In this document: positions 21,256 to 28,369 of the stretch, in pieces | Numbering within the stretch: the stretch's first letter is position 1 | How the letters are laid out: each line of letters opens with the position of its first letter | The notes under the pieces: model-generated | Seen by the model: the letters and a program-made list of their open reading frames with translations, nothing else | What the model was told of the DNA's origin: nothing | Database searches by the model: none | Made by a program: the position numbers and the translations under genes | Assembly: GCF_040049295.1 (NCBI RefSeq) | Contig: NZ_JBDZDQ010000004.1 | Coordinates: 310,001 to 374,000 of the forward strand | From: Sphingomonas sp. KR3-1 | GTDB lineage: Bacteria > Pseudomonadota > Alphaproteobacteria > Sphingomonadales > Sphingomonadaceae | Length of the DNA stretch: 64,000 bases | Direction: 5' to 3'

Positions 21256-21282
21256 GGGCGGCCTTCGGGCCGCCCACCTTTC
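21256..21282 (+). terminator. Terminator of the cold shock gene
   Basis: Perfect 8-bp stem GGGCGGCC/GGCCGCCC with a TTCG tetraloop, followed by ACCTTTCC, 25 bases after the stop codon. Confidence 0.75.
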
Positions 21283-21304
21283 CCGCACATCAGGAAGAAC
21301 AGAC

Positions 21305-21514
21305 TTGGCCAATCAACCCGACTATCGGGCCCAGGCGGCAAAGTGCCGCGCCGATGCCGATGCCTCCACGCTGGACAATGTCCGCGACCGCAATCTGCGG
21401 GCCGAGGCGGCTTGGCTCGACATGGCGATCCGCCAGGAACGGGCGGCCACGTCCCGCGTTGCCCGCGAGGCGGTCTCCGCTTCCCATTTGCAACCCCAAC
21501 AGGAAACTACATGA
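21305..21514 (+). CDS. Small hypothetical protein
   Basis: 69 residues from a TTG at 21305 with AGGAAG upstream. Charged and helical (DYRAQAAKCRADADASTLDNVRDRNLRAEAAWLDMAIRQE), like a short coiled-coil protein seen in sphingomonads. Its stop overlaps the ATG of the next small gene (ATGA), so the two are translationally coupled. It lies just after the csp terminator. Confidence 0.55.
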   Translation: MANQPDYRAQAAKCRADADASTLDNVRDRNLRAEAAWLDMAIRQERAATSRVAREAVSASHLQPQQETT

Positions 21515-21666
21515 ACTTTTTCGACAATATCCACGAAACGCAGATTACCCGCGGCAACCAGCAGCCTTTCAAGGCTTTCGTGCCGCCACATCGTCGCCTC
21601 TTCCCGCTCGTAGCCAGCGATCAGCGCGCAATTGCCCGCGCCGCGGCACTCGAAGTGCTCGGCTAG
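21511..21666 (+). CDS. Small hypothetical protein, coupled
   Basis: 51 residues starting at ATG 21511, which overlaps the stop of the previous gene. Sequence is soluble and basic (NFFDNIHETQITRGNQQPFKAF). Family not recognised. Supported mainly by the AGGAAACTAC ribosome site and ATGA coupling. Confidence 0.45.
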   Translation: MNFFDNIHETQITRGNQQPFKAFVPPHRRLFPLVASDQRAIARAAALEVLG

Positions 21667-21709
21667 GCGGCCAGAACCCCGGGGCAGGTATCTTGCCCCA
21701 CCCCCATTT

Positions 21710-21892
21710 CTATCGCGGCACGCGGATCCAGCAGGAATCCCGGTCGCAGCGCATCGGGTCCTCGGCCGGCGATGCCCGGCCCGTTCCCGGTGGCGATGCC
21801 GGCGCGGTGAGTGCCGAGAGGCTCAGCACGCTGAGATTCACGGCGATCGCCCACAGTGCAACGGTCAGCGCCCGGGTCTGCTTGTCGCTCAT
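21710..21892 (-). CDS. Small membrane-anchored protein
   Basis: 60 residues. One hydrophobic helix at about residues 8-29 (ALTVALWAIAVNLSVLSLSAL), then a Pro/Ala-rich linker and a terminal Cys pair region (MRCDRDSCWIRVPR). Start ATG 21892 has AGGAG eight bases upstream. Function unknown. Confidence 0.55.
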   Translation of the reverse strand: MSDKQTRALTVALWAIAVNLSVLSLSALTAPASPPGTGRASPAEDPMRCDRDSCWIRVPR

Positions 21893-22079
21893 TTCCTGCT
21901 CCTCGGATGATGTGGCGACCCCGAGGTTCCCCGCCGCCAGCCTATCCCAGGCCGTGGCGGCGCGCCGAGCCCCAAATGGCAGCGGCGCCGCAAATGGCGG
22001 CGGTCCGGTGCGGCTCCGGAACAGTCGGCGGTGGCTGTGGGTTCAGCGGGAAAGCCCTCGAACCGCACAGGAATTTGCC

Positions 22080-22532
22080 ATGGCAACCCGCAAGACCCCC
22101 GCCACGCCGTCCAAGTCCGCCACCCCCGCCAAGCGGACCCGCGCCGCTGCGTCGGGCACCCGCAAGACCGCGGCCAAGACTGGGGCCAAGCCCTCTGCAA
22201 AGTCGGTCGCCACCAAGCCCGCTACCAAAGCTCCCGCCCGCCGCGCCGCTGCCAAGCCCGCCGTCGCCCAGCCGGCAGCGCGGGGCATCGGTCCGGTCTC
22301 GGTCGGCGCGCTGCTCGCCGCCGCCGGTGCCGCGGCCTATGGGCTCTACCGGTTCGTCACCCGCCGCCCGGCGGAAGGCACCGTGCCCACCGACCTGCTC
22401 GGCGACAGCCATCCGGACGGTTCGGAGCGCGCCCCCGACGCCTTCCGCCCCGATCCCACCGCCGCGGTGCCGGCAGCGGAGCGCGAGCAGTTCCGCCCGG
22501 CGCTGGCCCAGCTCGGCAACAGCGTTTCGTGA
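22080..22532 (+). CDS. Lys/Ala/Pro-rich protein with one membrane helix
   Basis: 150 residues. The first 68 residues are low-complexity Lys/Ala/Thr/Pro (histone H1-like, repeated KPA and AKR pieces). A hydrophobic segment follows (GPVSVGALLAAAGAAAYGLYRFVTRR), then an acidic Pro-rich tail. This would place a DNA- or polyanion-binding arm on one side of the membrane. Start ATG 22080 with AGGAA upstream. A similar but longer protein is at 27054. Confidence 0.6.
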   Translation: MATRKTPATPSKSATPAKRTRAAASGTRKTAAKTGAKPSAKSVATKPATKAPARRAAAKPAVAQPAARGIGPVSVGALLAAAGAAAYGLYRFVTRRPAEGTVPTDLLGDSHPDGSERAPDAFRPDPTAAVPAAEREQFRPALAQLGNSVS

Positions 22533-22599
22533 TGCTGGCGAAACCTTTCCCCGGCCCTGTGCATTCCCCCGGTCAGAGTGGGTTCACGGAGAGAAAACC

Positions 22600-22998
22600 A
22601 TGCGTATCCTGATTCTTGGCCTGGCCGCGGCCACGTCGCTCGCCGGCTGCACCGACTATAACAGCGGCCCGCGCAGCTATGGCTATTCGAGCTACGACTA
22701 TAACCGCCCCGATCCGTCCTACGGCGGCTATTATGCCGATCGCTATTATCGTGAGGGCGGCAACTACCGCGAGCATCAGCTGAGCCGGAACGACCGGGTC
22801 TATCGTGGCCAGGACGGCCGTTACTATTGCCGCCGCTCGGATGGCACCACCGGCCTGGTGGTCGGCGCTGCGGCGGGCGGCGTGCTCGGCGCGGTGATCG
22901 CGCCGGGCGGCTCGGAACTGCTCGGCGCGCTGATCGGCGCGGCGGCGGGCGGCGCCGTCGGCAACTCGGTCGACAAGGGCGAGATGCGCTGCCGCTAA
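22600..22998 (+). CDS. Glycine-zipper lipoprotein
   Basis: 132 residues. Signal peptide with lipobox LAGC (Cys at about 17), then a Tyr/Gly/Ser-rich linker, GQDGRYYCRRSDGTTG and a glycine zipper (GAAAGGVLGAVIAPGG...GALIGAAAGGAVGNSVD). Likely an outer-membrane lipoprotein of the 17-kDa-antigen type. The start follows GGAGAGAAAACC. Second of three relatives in this window (1337, 22600, 25128), the only one with a lipobox. Confidence 0.8.
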   Translation: MRILILGLAAATSLAGCTDYNSGPRSYGYSSYDYNRPDPSYGGYYADRYYREGGNYREHQLSRNDRVYRGQDGRYYCRRSDGTTGLVVGAAAGGVLGAVIAPGGSELLGALIGAAAGGAVGNSVDKGEMRCR

Positions 22999-23019
22999 CC
23001 CGAAAGGGCACCTTCCGGC

Positions 23020-23050
23020 CGGGCCCCGGGTCCCCTAGATCAGGGGCCCG
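23020..23050 (+). terminator. Hairpin between the glycine-zipper gene and osmC
   Basis: Stem CGGGCCCC/GGGGCCCG (23020-23027 and 23043-23050) with a 15-base loop, 20 bases past the stop. No T run follows, and osmC starts 20 bases later, so it could also sit in the osmC leader. Confidence 0.45.
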
Positions 23051-23070
23051 GCCATGAAGGGAGACAGGAC

Positions 23071-23496
23071 ATGACGACCCGTAACGCCACCGCCCGCTAC
23101 GAAGGCTTCGGCAAGGAAGGCAAGGGGCACATCACCACCCAGTCGGGCGTGCTCACAGACCAGTTCTACGGCTTCAACACCCGTTTCGCCGATGAGCCGG
23201 GCACCAACCCCGAGGAACTGATCGCCGCCGCCCATGCCGGCTGCTTCACCATGGCGATGAGCTTCGCTTTGGCCCGTGCCGGGTTCAGCGACGGCACGCT
23301 GGAGACCAGCGCGGCGGTCAAGCTCGAGCAGGACGGCGACGGCTTCAGCATCACCCGCTCGGACCTGACGTTGAAGGCCAGCGTCCCCGGCCTGGCCCAG
23401 GAGCAGTTTGAGGCGCTCGCCGAGGGCGCCCACGCCAATTGCCCGGTCTCCAAGCTGCTCAAGGCCGAGAGCAAGCTCGACGCGACCTTGGTCTGA
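23071..23496 (+). CDS. osmC: OsmC-family peroxiredoxin
   Basis: 141 residues, usual length for OsmC/Ohr. These enzymes reduce organic hydroperoxides through two cysteines. Both are seen: C58 in AAHAGCFTMAMSFAL and C124 in HANCPVSKLLKAE; the N-terminal EGFGKEGKGHI matches OsmC more than Ohr. Start ATG 23071 is preceded by GGGAGACAGGAC. Cytoplasmic. No regulator gene is adjacent; the palindrome at 23528-23550 lies downstream. Confidence 0.9.
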   Translation: MTTRNATARYEGFGKEGKGHITTQSGVLTDQFYGFNTRFADEPGTNPEELIAAAHAGCFTMAMSFALARAGFSDGTLETSAAVKLEQDGDGFSITRSDLTLKASVPGLAQEQFEALAEGAHANCPVSKLLKAESKLDATLV

Positions 23497-23527
23497 CGCG
23501 GATCGCCGACCGGCGCTTGCAATGTTG

Positions 23528-23550
23528 GATTTAACCTGATTGGTTAAATC
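23528..23550. promoter_or_regulatory. AT-rich palindrome GATTTAACC...GGTTAAATC
   Basis: Perfect 9-bp arms with a 5-base spacer (TGATT). It is AT-rich in a GC-rich region, which suits an operator for a dimeric repressor more than a terminator. Its partner gene is not evident. Confidence 0.4.
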
Positions 23551-23737
23551 TGTGGCACATGTCGAGCCAATATCCCAACTGCTCCCCGGCGAAAGACGGG
23601 GCCTAGTTGCGACGTCTTTCGAGAGGTGGAACGCCTTTGCCAATGCGCCGATACTGTTCCCCGGCTCTCGCCAGGGAACAGATGGGCCGCGCAGCAATCG
23701 CACGGCCGCCGCGCCGGGCGCTCCGTTCCGCCCAAAC

Positions 23738-23769
23738 GCAAAAGGGGCCCGGCATTGCTGCCAGGCCCC
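23738..23769 (-). terminator. Minus-strand rho-independent terminator with no intact gene
   Basis: Arms GGGGCC-GGCA and TGCC-GGCCCC with one mismatch and a TTGC loop (23744-23769). On the minus strand the stem is followed by TTTTGCGTTT. It implies a transcript coming from the 23.8-24.6 kb block, although no intact minus-strand gene is seen there. Confidence 0.6.
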
Positions 23770-23984
23770 GTGTCGCCGGACTGCTGCCGTGGATCCGGAC
23801 GGACCTTCGGCATGGTTTCGGCGGCTCCTCGGCCCGCGCCGGCAAGGGCATGCGAGCTTCGGGTCGGTCGTCGAGGCTGGCCGTTGTCCGCTCATCCCGA
23901 AGGAGAGCTGCGGTTACCAGCCTCGGCGGCCCGCTTCGTCACGCCGGCCGGGGGCCGGAATTCGGAAGCCTTGCTGGATGCTTT

Positions 23985-24450
23985 TCACCGGGCGATCCCC
24001 TCCACGCTTTTCGCAACCGCTTGCGCGGCACTTCCGGCTGGCCGATCCTCCTGGCGGGTCGTTCCTCCGTTCCCGAAGCCGGCGCTTGCGCACCCTTTCC
24101 GCGAACCAGGTCCGTCCATCGTCCCAGCCGTCTCGACAGGGGGCTGCACTTGCGTGCTACCGTCGGTTTCAGCTGCGGACTGCGCTTGCGCACCATCCCC
24201 GGCTTCCACGTCGGGCTGCGCTTGCGCGCCGCCTCTTGCCTTCCACTTCGCGCAACACTTGCGTGCTGCCCTCCGCTTCGCTTCACAACGTCGCTTGCGC
24301 GCCGTGCGCCGCTTCCGGCCGATCCGAACCCTGGCGTCCTCGTTGCTGCCGCTGTGCTTGCGCACCGCCTTGGCCTCGCGACTTTCCGGGGCTTCGCATC
24401 CCCGAACCGTTCCCGAATGCGGTTTCCCGAAGGCACCAACACCGTTTCCG
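23985..24450 (-). pseudogene. Decayed gene for a 12-residue-repeat protein
   Basis: On the minus strand repeated units read GAQAQPDVEAGD, GAQAQSAAETDG and STQVQPPVETAG in one frame (24149-24230). Further units (GAQAQ near 24357, GAQATL near 24294, STQVL near 24258) lie in another frame, split by a TGA at 24283-24285 and by a 37-base unit that shifts the frame. More shifts are needed near 24085. A minus-strand terminator lies about 215 bases beyond. This pattern fits an inactivated low-complexity protein gene. The plus strand can also be read as repeats (GLRLR), so the coding strand is not certain. Confidence 0.3.
24149..24299. repeat. Degenerate 36-base tandem repeat
   Basis: CTTGCG occurs at 24149, 24185, 24221, 24258 and 24294, so spacing is 36, 36, 37 and 36 bases. 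Units share CTTGCGYRCYRYC and an inner GGCTTC or similar. Outlying copies at 24020, 24085 and 24357 have spacings of about 63-65. The units differ too much for a CRISPR array. Confidence 0.65.
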
Positions 24451-24592
24451 GCCCGTGTAAGTTTCTGATTTCGCTTTGGTTTCCCGCCGCTGCACCGTCC
24501 TGCTTACAGATATGATGGTGTCATCGAACCCGAGTCGCGCAAAGTGCGAAATAGGCCTGCAGACCTGTGAAGACTGTGGATAACGTGGAGAA

Positions 24593-25030
24593 CTAGGTAA
24601 TATTCTTGCTTGGAGACCAGTTTTGAGGCGCCAATTCGAACCCGGCAAACTCGAAGCCCGGAACGACGATGCAGCTCACCAGCGCCCATCCGTGCGGCGC
24701 GTCGGTCGCCTGCCAGCGATTCGCCGGGACCAGGCACTGGGGCGCATAGCCTTGGGTCACGTCGCCGCCAAGCCGGATAGTTGCGGGATCCGCATCTTCG
24801 GCATCGGCGATGTGGAGCTCGAGCGGGCTGCCGGCGTGCCACAGCCAGAGTTCGTCGGCATCGACCCGGTGCCAGCGCGAGCGCTGGCCCTGCTCGAGCA
24901 GGAAATGGATCGCCGTGCCCCGGGCGCGCCCGTCCACGCCCGGCGCGGCCCGCCAGGTCTCGCGGTACCAGCCGCCTTCGGGATGCGGGGTGAGGCCCAG
25001 CTGCGCGATGATCGCCTTCGCTTCGTCCAT
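24593..25030 (-). CDS. Cupin family protein (DUF985)
   Basis: 145 residues. The sequence shows the DUF985 pattern: LGLTPHPEGGWYRETWR at the start, then TAIHFLLEQGQRSRWHRVDADELWLWHAGSPLELHI, and a second conserved block RWQATDAPHGWALVSCIVVPGFEFAGFEL. The His/Glu residues in WHRVDADE may bind metal. Substrate unknown. The ATG at 25030 has AAGGGA upstream; the frame extends to 25078 without support. It is transcribed towards the gene-poor block. Confidence 0.82.
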   Translation of the reverse strand: MDEAKAIIAQLGLTPHPEGGWYRETWRAAPGVDGRARGTAIHFLLEQGQRSRWHRVDADELWLWHAGSPLELHIADAEDADPATIRLGGDVTQGYAPQCLVPANRWQATDAPHGWALVSCIVVPGFEFAGFELAPQNWSPSKNIT

Positions 25031-25127
25031 GCTGGTCCCTTGCCTTGTTGTTTCAGGTTCATGCAACTTGCCCGTCACACGGAACGTTACGTGTCCGGTT
25101 TGCCCAAAAGTGCATCAGGAGTGAGAC

Positions 25128-25487
25128 ATGCGTAAATTGATTCTGGCGCTCGGCGCGCTCGCCGTCGCCGTGCCGGCCGCGAGCGTGGTTCCGGTTGCCG
25201 CCAATGCCGCCGCGGTCGCCAAGGCTGGCATCGGCAGCGAGTTCGCCCCGGCGCAGCGCTACCGCAAGCGCTATGCCTATCGCGAGTGGCGCGGCCGCGA
25301 CGGCCGCAACTATTGCCGCAAGCCCGACGGCACCACCGGCCTGGTGGTCGGCGGCGTCGCCGGCGCGCTGGTCGGCCGCTCGATCGACACGCGCGGTGAC
25401 CGTACCGTCGGCACGCTGCTCGGCGCCGCCGCAGGCGCCGTCGCCGGCCGCGAGATCGAGCGCAGCGGCAAGAAGAGCTGCCGCTAA
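25128..25487 (+). CDS. Glycine-zipper 2TM surface protein
   Basis: 119 residues. Signal peptide (about residues 1-27, ANAAA), linker, WRGRDGRNYCRKPDGTTG, then glycine zipper GGVAGALVGRSIDTRGDRT...GAAAGAVAGREIE. Closest relative in the window is the 1337-1705 protein, with which it shares the whole block from WRGRDGRNYC to GRSID. Start ATG 25128 follows AGGAGTGAGAC. A strong terminator lies downstream. Confidence 0.82.
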   Translation: MRKLILALGALAVAVPAASVVPVAANAAAVAKAGIGSEFAPAQRYRKRYAYREWRGRDGRNYCRKPDGTTGLVVGGVAGALVGRSIDTRGDRTVGTLLGAAAGAVAGREIERSGKKSCR

Positions 25488-25506
25488 CCGGTCTGCAGGA
25501 GAGGAT

Positions 25507-25547
25507 GGCGGCGCGCCCGGTCAACGAGCCGGGCGCGCCGCCTTCGT
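25507..25547 (+). terminator. Terminator of the 25128 glycine-zipper gene
   Basis: Perfect 14-bp stem from GGCGGCGCGCCCGG (25507-25520) and its complement (25529-25542) with an 8-base loop, then TTCGT. Confidence 0.75.
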
Positions 25548-25590
25548 AAGGCACGCCGGACATTAACCCTTGCCCGTTATAGCAGCGCGC

Positions 25591-26757
25591 ATGCTCCGCG
25601 TGCTCATCCTCTCGACGCTGTTCCCAGATGCGTCGCGCCCCAATTTCGGCATCTTCGTCGAGCGCCAGACGCGCTCGCTGGTCGAGCGGGGGGATGTCGA
25701 GGTCCGCATCGTCGCGCCGCGCGGCCTGCCGCCCGGCCCGCTTGCCCGCCTGCCCCGCTACGCCGCCCTTGCCGCGCTGCCGGAGCGCGAGGACTGGCAC
25801 GGCCTCACCGTCCACCGGCCGCGCTTCGTCAACCTTCCCGGCACCGGCGGGCGCTTCCATGCCCGAGCCATGGTCGCGGCGCTCACCCCGCTGCTCGCCG
25901 AGATCCGCAAGGACTTCGCCTTCGACGTGATCTCCGCCGAGTTCTTCTTCCCCGACGGCCCCGCCGCCGTGGCGCTCGGCAGGCGCTTCGGCGTGCCGGT
26001 GTCGATCAAGGCGCGGGGGTCCGACATCCACGACTGGGGCCGCCGCCCCGCCACCTCCGCCCAGGTCATCGCCGCCGGCCAGGCCGCGAACGGCGTGCTC
26101 GCGGTCAGCGAGGCGATGCGCCAGGACATGATCACCATGGGCATTCCCGGCGACAAGATCGAGACGATCACCACTGGCGTCGACCTCACCCGCTTCGCCC
26201 CGCGCGACCGCGCCGCCGCCAAGGCCGCGCTCGGCGTGGCCGGCCCGCTGATCGTCTCGCTCGGCGCGCTGATCCCGCTCAAGGGGCATGACATCGTCAT
26301 CGACGCCGTCGCCACGCTCCCCGGCGTGCAGCTGTGGATTGCCGGCGAGGGCGGCGACCGCAAACGGCTTGAGGCGCAGATCGCCCGGCTGGGGCTGGGC
26401 GACCGCGTGAAACTGCTCGGCTCGGTTCCGCCCGACCGCGTCGCCGCCGCGCTCGCCGCCGCCGATGCGATGGCGCTCGCCTCGGAGCGCGAGGGCCTCG
26501 CCAATGCCTGGCTCGAAGCGCTGGCGAGCGGCACCCCCGTGGTCATCCCCGATGTCGGCGGCGCCCGCCAGGTGGTCACCGCTCCCGCCGCCGGCCGGAT
26601 CGTCGCGCGCACCCCCGCCGCCTTTGCCGCGGCGCTGGGCGAGATCATCAGCGATGCGCCTGCCGCGGCGGCCGCCCGCGCCGTCGCCGAGCCCTTCACC
26701 TGGGCCGCGAACAGCGCCAGCCTCCAAGGCTTCCTCTCCCGCCTCGTCCGTCCCTGA
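25591..26757 (+). CDS. Glycosyltransferase family 4
   Basis: 388 residues with a GT-B fold of the GT4 type. The N-terminal domain begins RVLILSTLFPDASRPNFGIFVERQ; the C-terminal nucleotide-sugar domain shows SLGALIPLKGHDIVIDA, LWIAGEGGDR and the GT4 signature EREGLANAWLEALASGTPVV (E-x7-E). It transfers a sugar from a nucleotide donor to an unknown acceptor, probably in envelope polysaccharide or glycolipid synthesis. The ATG at 25591 (MLRVLILST) is better than the TTG at 25570. Single gene, no other polysaccharide genes nearby. Confidence 0.88.
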   Translation: MLRVLILSTLFPDASRPNFGIFVERQTRSLVERGDVEVRIVAPRGLPPGPLARLPRYAALAALPEREDWHGLTVHRPRFVNLPGTGGRFHARAMVAALTPLLAEIRKDFAFDVISAEFFFPDGPAAVALGRRFGVPVSIKARGSDIHDWGRRPATSAQVIAAGQAANGVLAVSEAMRQDMITMGIPGDKIETITTGVDLTRFAPRDRAAAKAALGVAGPLIVSLGALIPLKGHDIVIDAVATLPGVQLWIAGEGGDRKRLEAQIARLGLGDRVKLLGSVPPDRVAAALAAADAMALASEREGLANAWLEALASGTPVVIPDVGGARQVVTAPAAGRIVARTPAAFAAALGEIISDAPAAAAARAVAEPFTWAANSASLQGFLSRLVRP

Positions 26758-26826
26758 GGGAGCAACCGAGGGAACCGCCGCGCCTCGCCCGCTGTTTGTG
26801 TCCGGGGCGTGACGGAGAGAACGACG

Positions 26827-26976
26827 ATGGAACCCTTTCGCAATCTGCCGGAGCCGCCCGCCGATGCGCCGCCTGTGGTCTATTACATCCTGCCGCAGGA
26901 AGAGGCCCCGATCGGCCCCGGCGACCTCGAGATCGAATTCGAGTTCGATCCTGAATCGGATGATGACGACGAATGA
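26827..26976 (+). CDS. Small acidic protein
   Basis: 49 residues: MEPFRNLPEPPADAPPVVYY... ending in a strongly acidic tail of Asp and Glu (FEFDPESDDDDE). Start ATG 26827 is preceded by GGAGAGAACGACG. No signal or membrane segment. Function unknown. It lies in the 300-base gap between the glycosyltransferase and the Lys-rich protein, in the same direction. Confidence 0.45.
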   Translation: MEPFRNLPEPPADAPPVVYYILPQEEAPIGPGDLEIEFEFDPESDDDDE

Positions 26977-27053
26977 TCCATTTCCGCGTTGACTAGCCCG
27001 CGTCGCTCCCTGACATTCGTGACAGTGCAGTTACTATGGGCGGAGACGAGCTG

Positions 27054-27689
27054 ATGGCGGGCAAGAAGGACAAGAAGGCCGCGGAGACCAAGCCGGACAA
27101 GACCGGCTTTCTTCCCAAGACCATCGCCGGGATGAAATTGCCCAAGCAGCTGCGCAAGCAGCTCGATGCGCTGGCCAAGCATCCGGTGGTGAACGACCTG
27201 CTCGCCGCCGGTCTCGTTGCGCTCGCCGCCCGGCTAAAGCCCGAGGCCAAGGCGGAAGCCGCCGCAGAGCCTGCTCTCGCTCCCGCACCCGCCGCCACTC
27301 CGGCTGCCACAGCCGCCAAGCCGGTGGTGAAGCGCGTGCGCAAGCCGGCCGCCGCCGCCGCAAAGCCCGCCGCCAAGGCGCCCGAGAAGACCGAGGCGAA
27401 ACCCGCCGCGGCCAAGGCGCCCGCCAAGGCTGCTCCGGCAAAGGCGAGCAAGCCGGTCGCTGCCAAGGCCGAAGCGCCCAAGGCACCCACCGCGAAGCCC
27501 GCGGCAAAGGCGCCCGCCAAGCCCAAGGCGCCCGCCGCCGCCAAGGCCGCAGCCACGCCGTCCGCCGCCAAGGAAGCCCCCGCGCCCGCTCCCAAGCCGC
27601 GCAAGCCCGCCGCGGCCAAGGCACCCGCCGCCAAGCCGCGCGCCACCACGCGCCGCGCCAAGCCGACGACGCCCAAGACGACGCGCTGA
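27054..27689 (+). CDS. Lys/Ala/Pro-rich histone H1-like protein
   Basis: 211 residues. The first 60 residues are a folded-looking helical part (DKTGFLPKTIAGMKLPKQLRKQLDALAKHPVVNDLLAAGLVALAARLK); the remaining 150 are almost only Lys, Ala, Pro and Arg in KPAAKAPA-type repeats. It is likely cationic and nucleic-acid binding, like bacterial H1-like proteins, though this is inferred from composition. Start ATG 27054 has GGAG eight bases upstream; an ATG at 27036 is an alternative. Similar in style to the 22080 protein. Confidence 0.65.
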   Translation: MAGKKDKKAAETKPDKTGFLPKTIAGMKLPKQLRKQLDALAKHPVVNDLLAAGLVALAARLKPEAKAEAAAEPALAPAPAATPAATAAKPVVKRVRKPAAAAAKPAAKAPEKTEAKPAAAKAPAKAAPAKASKPVAAKAEAPKAPTAKPAAKAPAKPKAPAAAKAAATPSAAKEAPAPAPKPRKPAAAKAPAAKPRATTRRAKPTTPKTTR

Positions 27690-27730
27690 CCTTCTGCTAG
27701 GCGCAGCGCCGAATCAAAGGGGGCAGTTGA

Positions 27731-28369
27731 ATGAAGCCGAAGCAGCCGCACGCCGACGCACCGGCGCACGGGCTCGAGCGCATGGCGTTCTTCTCGGACG
27801 CGGTGTTCGCGATCGCGATCACGCTGCTGGTGATCGAGATCCATGTGCCCGAAGTCGCGGCGCCTTATACCGACATGGCGTTCCTCGAGGGACTGAACGA
27901 ACGCATCCCCAATTTCATCGGCTTCTTCGTCTCGTTCTTCGCGATCGGCGCCTTCTGGGCGAGCCACCACCGCGCATTCGACTGCGCGCGCCACTGGAGC
28001 ACGAAGCTCTACCTGCCCAACCTGCTGCTGCTCTGCGCGATCGCGGCGATGCCCTTCTTCACGGCCTTTTCCGCCGAGCATTTCGGCTACCGCGTGCCCA
28101 CCGCCTTCTACTGCGGCTGGATGGTGGTGATCTCGATCTGCAACATCCGGATCCAGCGCATCCTCACCAGCCCACCGGTGGTGGGCGAGCATGTCTCCGA
28201 GGAGCATCGTCGGATGATCCGCCAGCGCGGGCAGTCGGCGCTGCTCGGTTCGCTCACCGCATTCGTGACCAGCCTGTTCCTGCCCTTCCTCGGCCAGGTG
28301 ATGCTGATCACGATCCCGCTATGGCGCCTGGTGTTGGTCCGCCTCGCCCGCGCGCCGAAACAGGCCTAG
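27731..28369 (+). CDS. TMEM175-type potassium channel protein (DUF1211)
   Basis: 212 residues, about six transmembrane helices. The first helix has the TMEM175 hallmark ERMAFFSDAVFAIAITLLVIEI (FSD motif), which lines the pore in bacterial TMEM175 tetramers. Later helices follow (FIGFFVSFFAIGAFWASHHRAF, LPNLLLLCAIAAMPFFTAF). Expected to leak K+ across the cytoplasmic membrane. Start ATG with GGGGGCAGTTGA upstream. Its last four bases overlap the convergent hydrolase gene. Confidence 0.85.
   Translation: MKPKQPHADAPAHGLERMAFFSDAVFAIAITLLVIEIHVPEVAAPYTDMAFLEGLNERIPNFIGFFVSFFAIGAFWASHHRAFDCARHWSTKLYLPNLLLLCAIAAMPFFTAFSAEHFGYRVPTAFYCGWMVVISICNIRIQRILTSPPVVGEHVSEEHRRMIRQRGQSALLGSLTAFVTSLFLPFLGQVMLITIPLWRLVLVRLARAPKQA

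Larger units (their letters stand above)
23497..24592. other. 1.1-kb block without a convincing intact gene
   Basis: Several long overlapping frames exist on both strands, but none has a family, a coherent composition or a ribosome site. What is visible: four inverted repeats (23528-23550; 23590-23598 with 23613-23621; 23655-23661 with 23674-23680; 23744-23769), the last being a minus-strand terminator; an irregular series of CTTGCG units from 24020 to 24362 with a 36-base core; and one TGTGGATAA (24575-24583), which equals a DnaA-box sequence. The block may be a decayed repeat-protein gene plus a structured RNA. Confidence 0.5.

Noticed and set aside
24149..24299. Possible CRISPR array because of regular 36-base spacing
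   Set aside because: Units are degenerate over their whole length, there is no fixed repeat with variable spacers and no cas gene.
23607..24515. 302-codon plus-strand frame in the gene-poor block
   Set aside because: Composition is dominated by Arg, Pro, Leu and Ser with no domain, two other plus frames are equally long, and the nearby terminator points the other way.
24504..24530. TTCGA loop on the minus strand as part of a tRNA
   Set aside because: The flanking bases cannot form a T stem and no acceptor or anticodon arm can be drawn.
24575..24583. TGTGGATAA, an exact DnaA-box sequence, as a sign of a replication origin
   Set aside because: Only one clear box is present, with no AT-rich unwinding region or origin-linked genes nearby.
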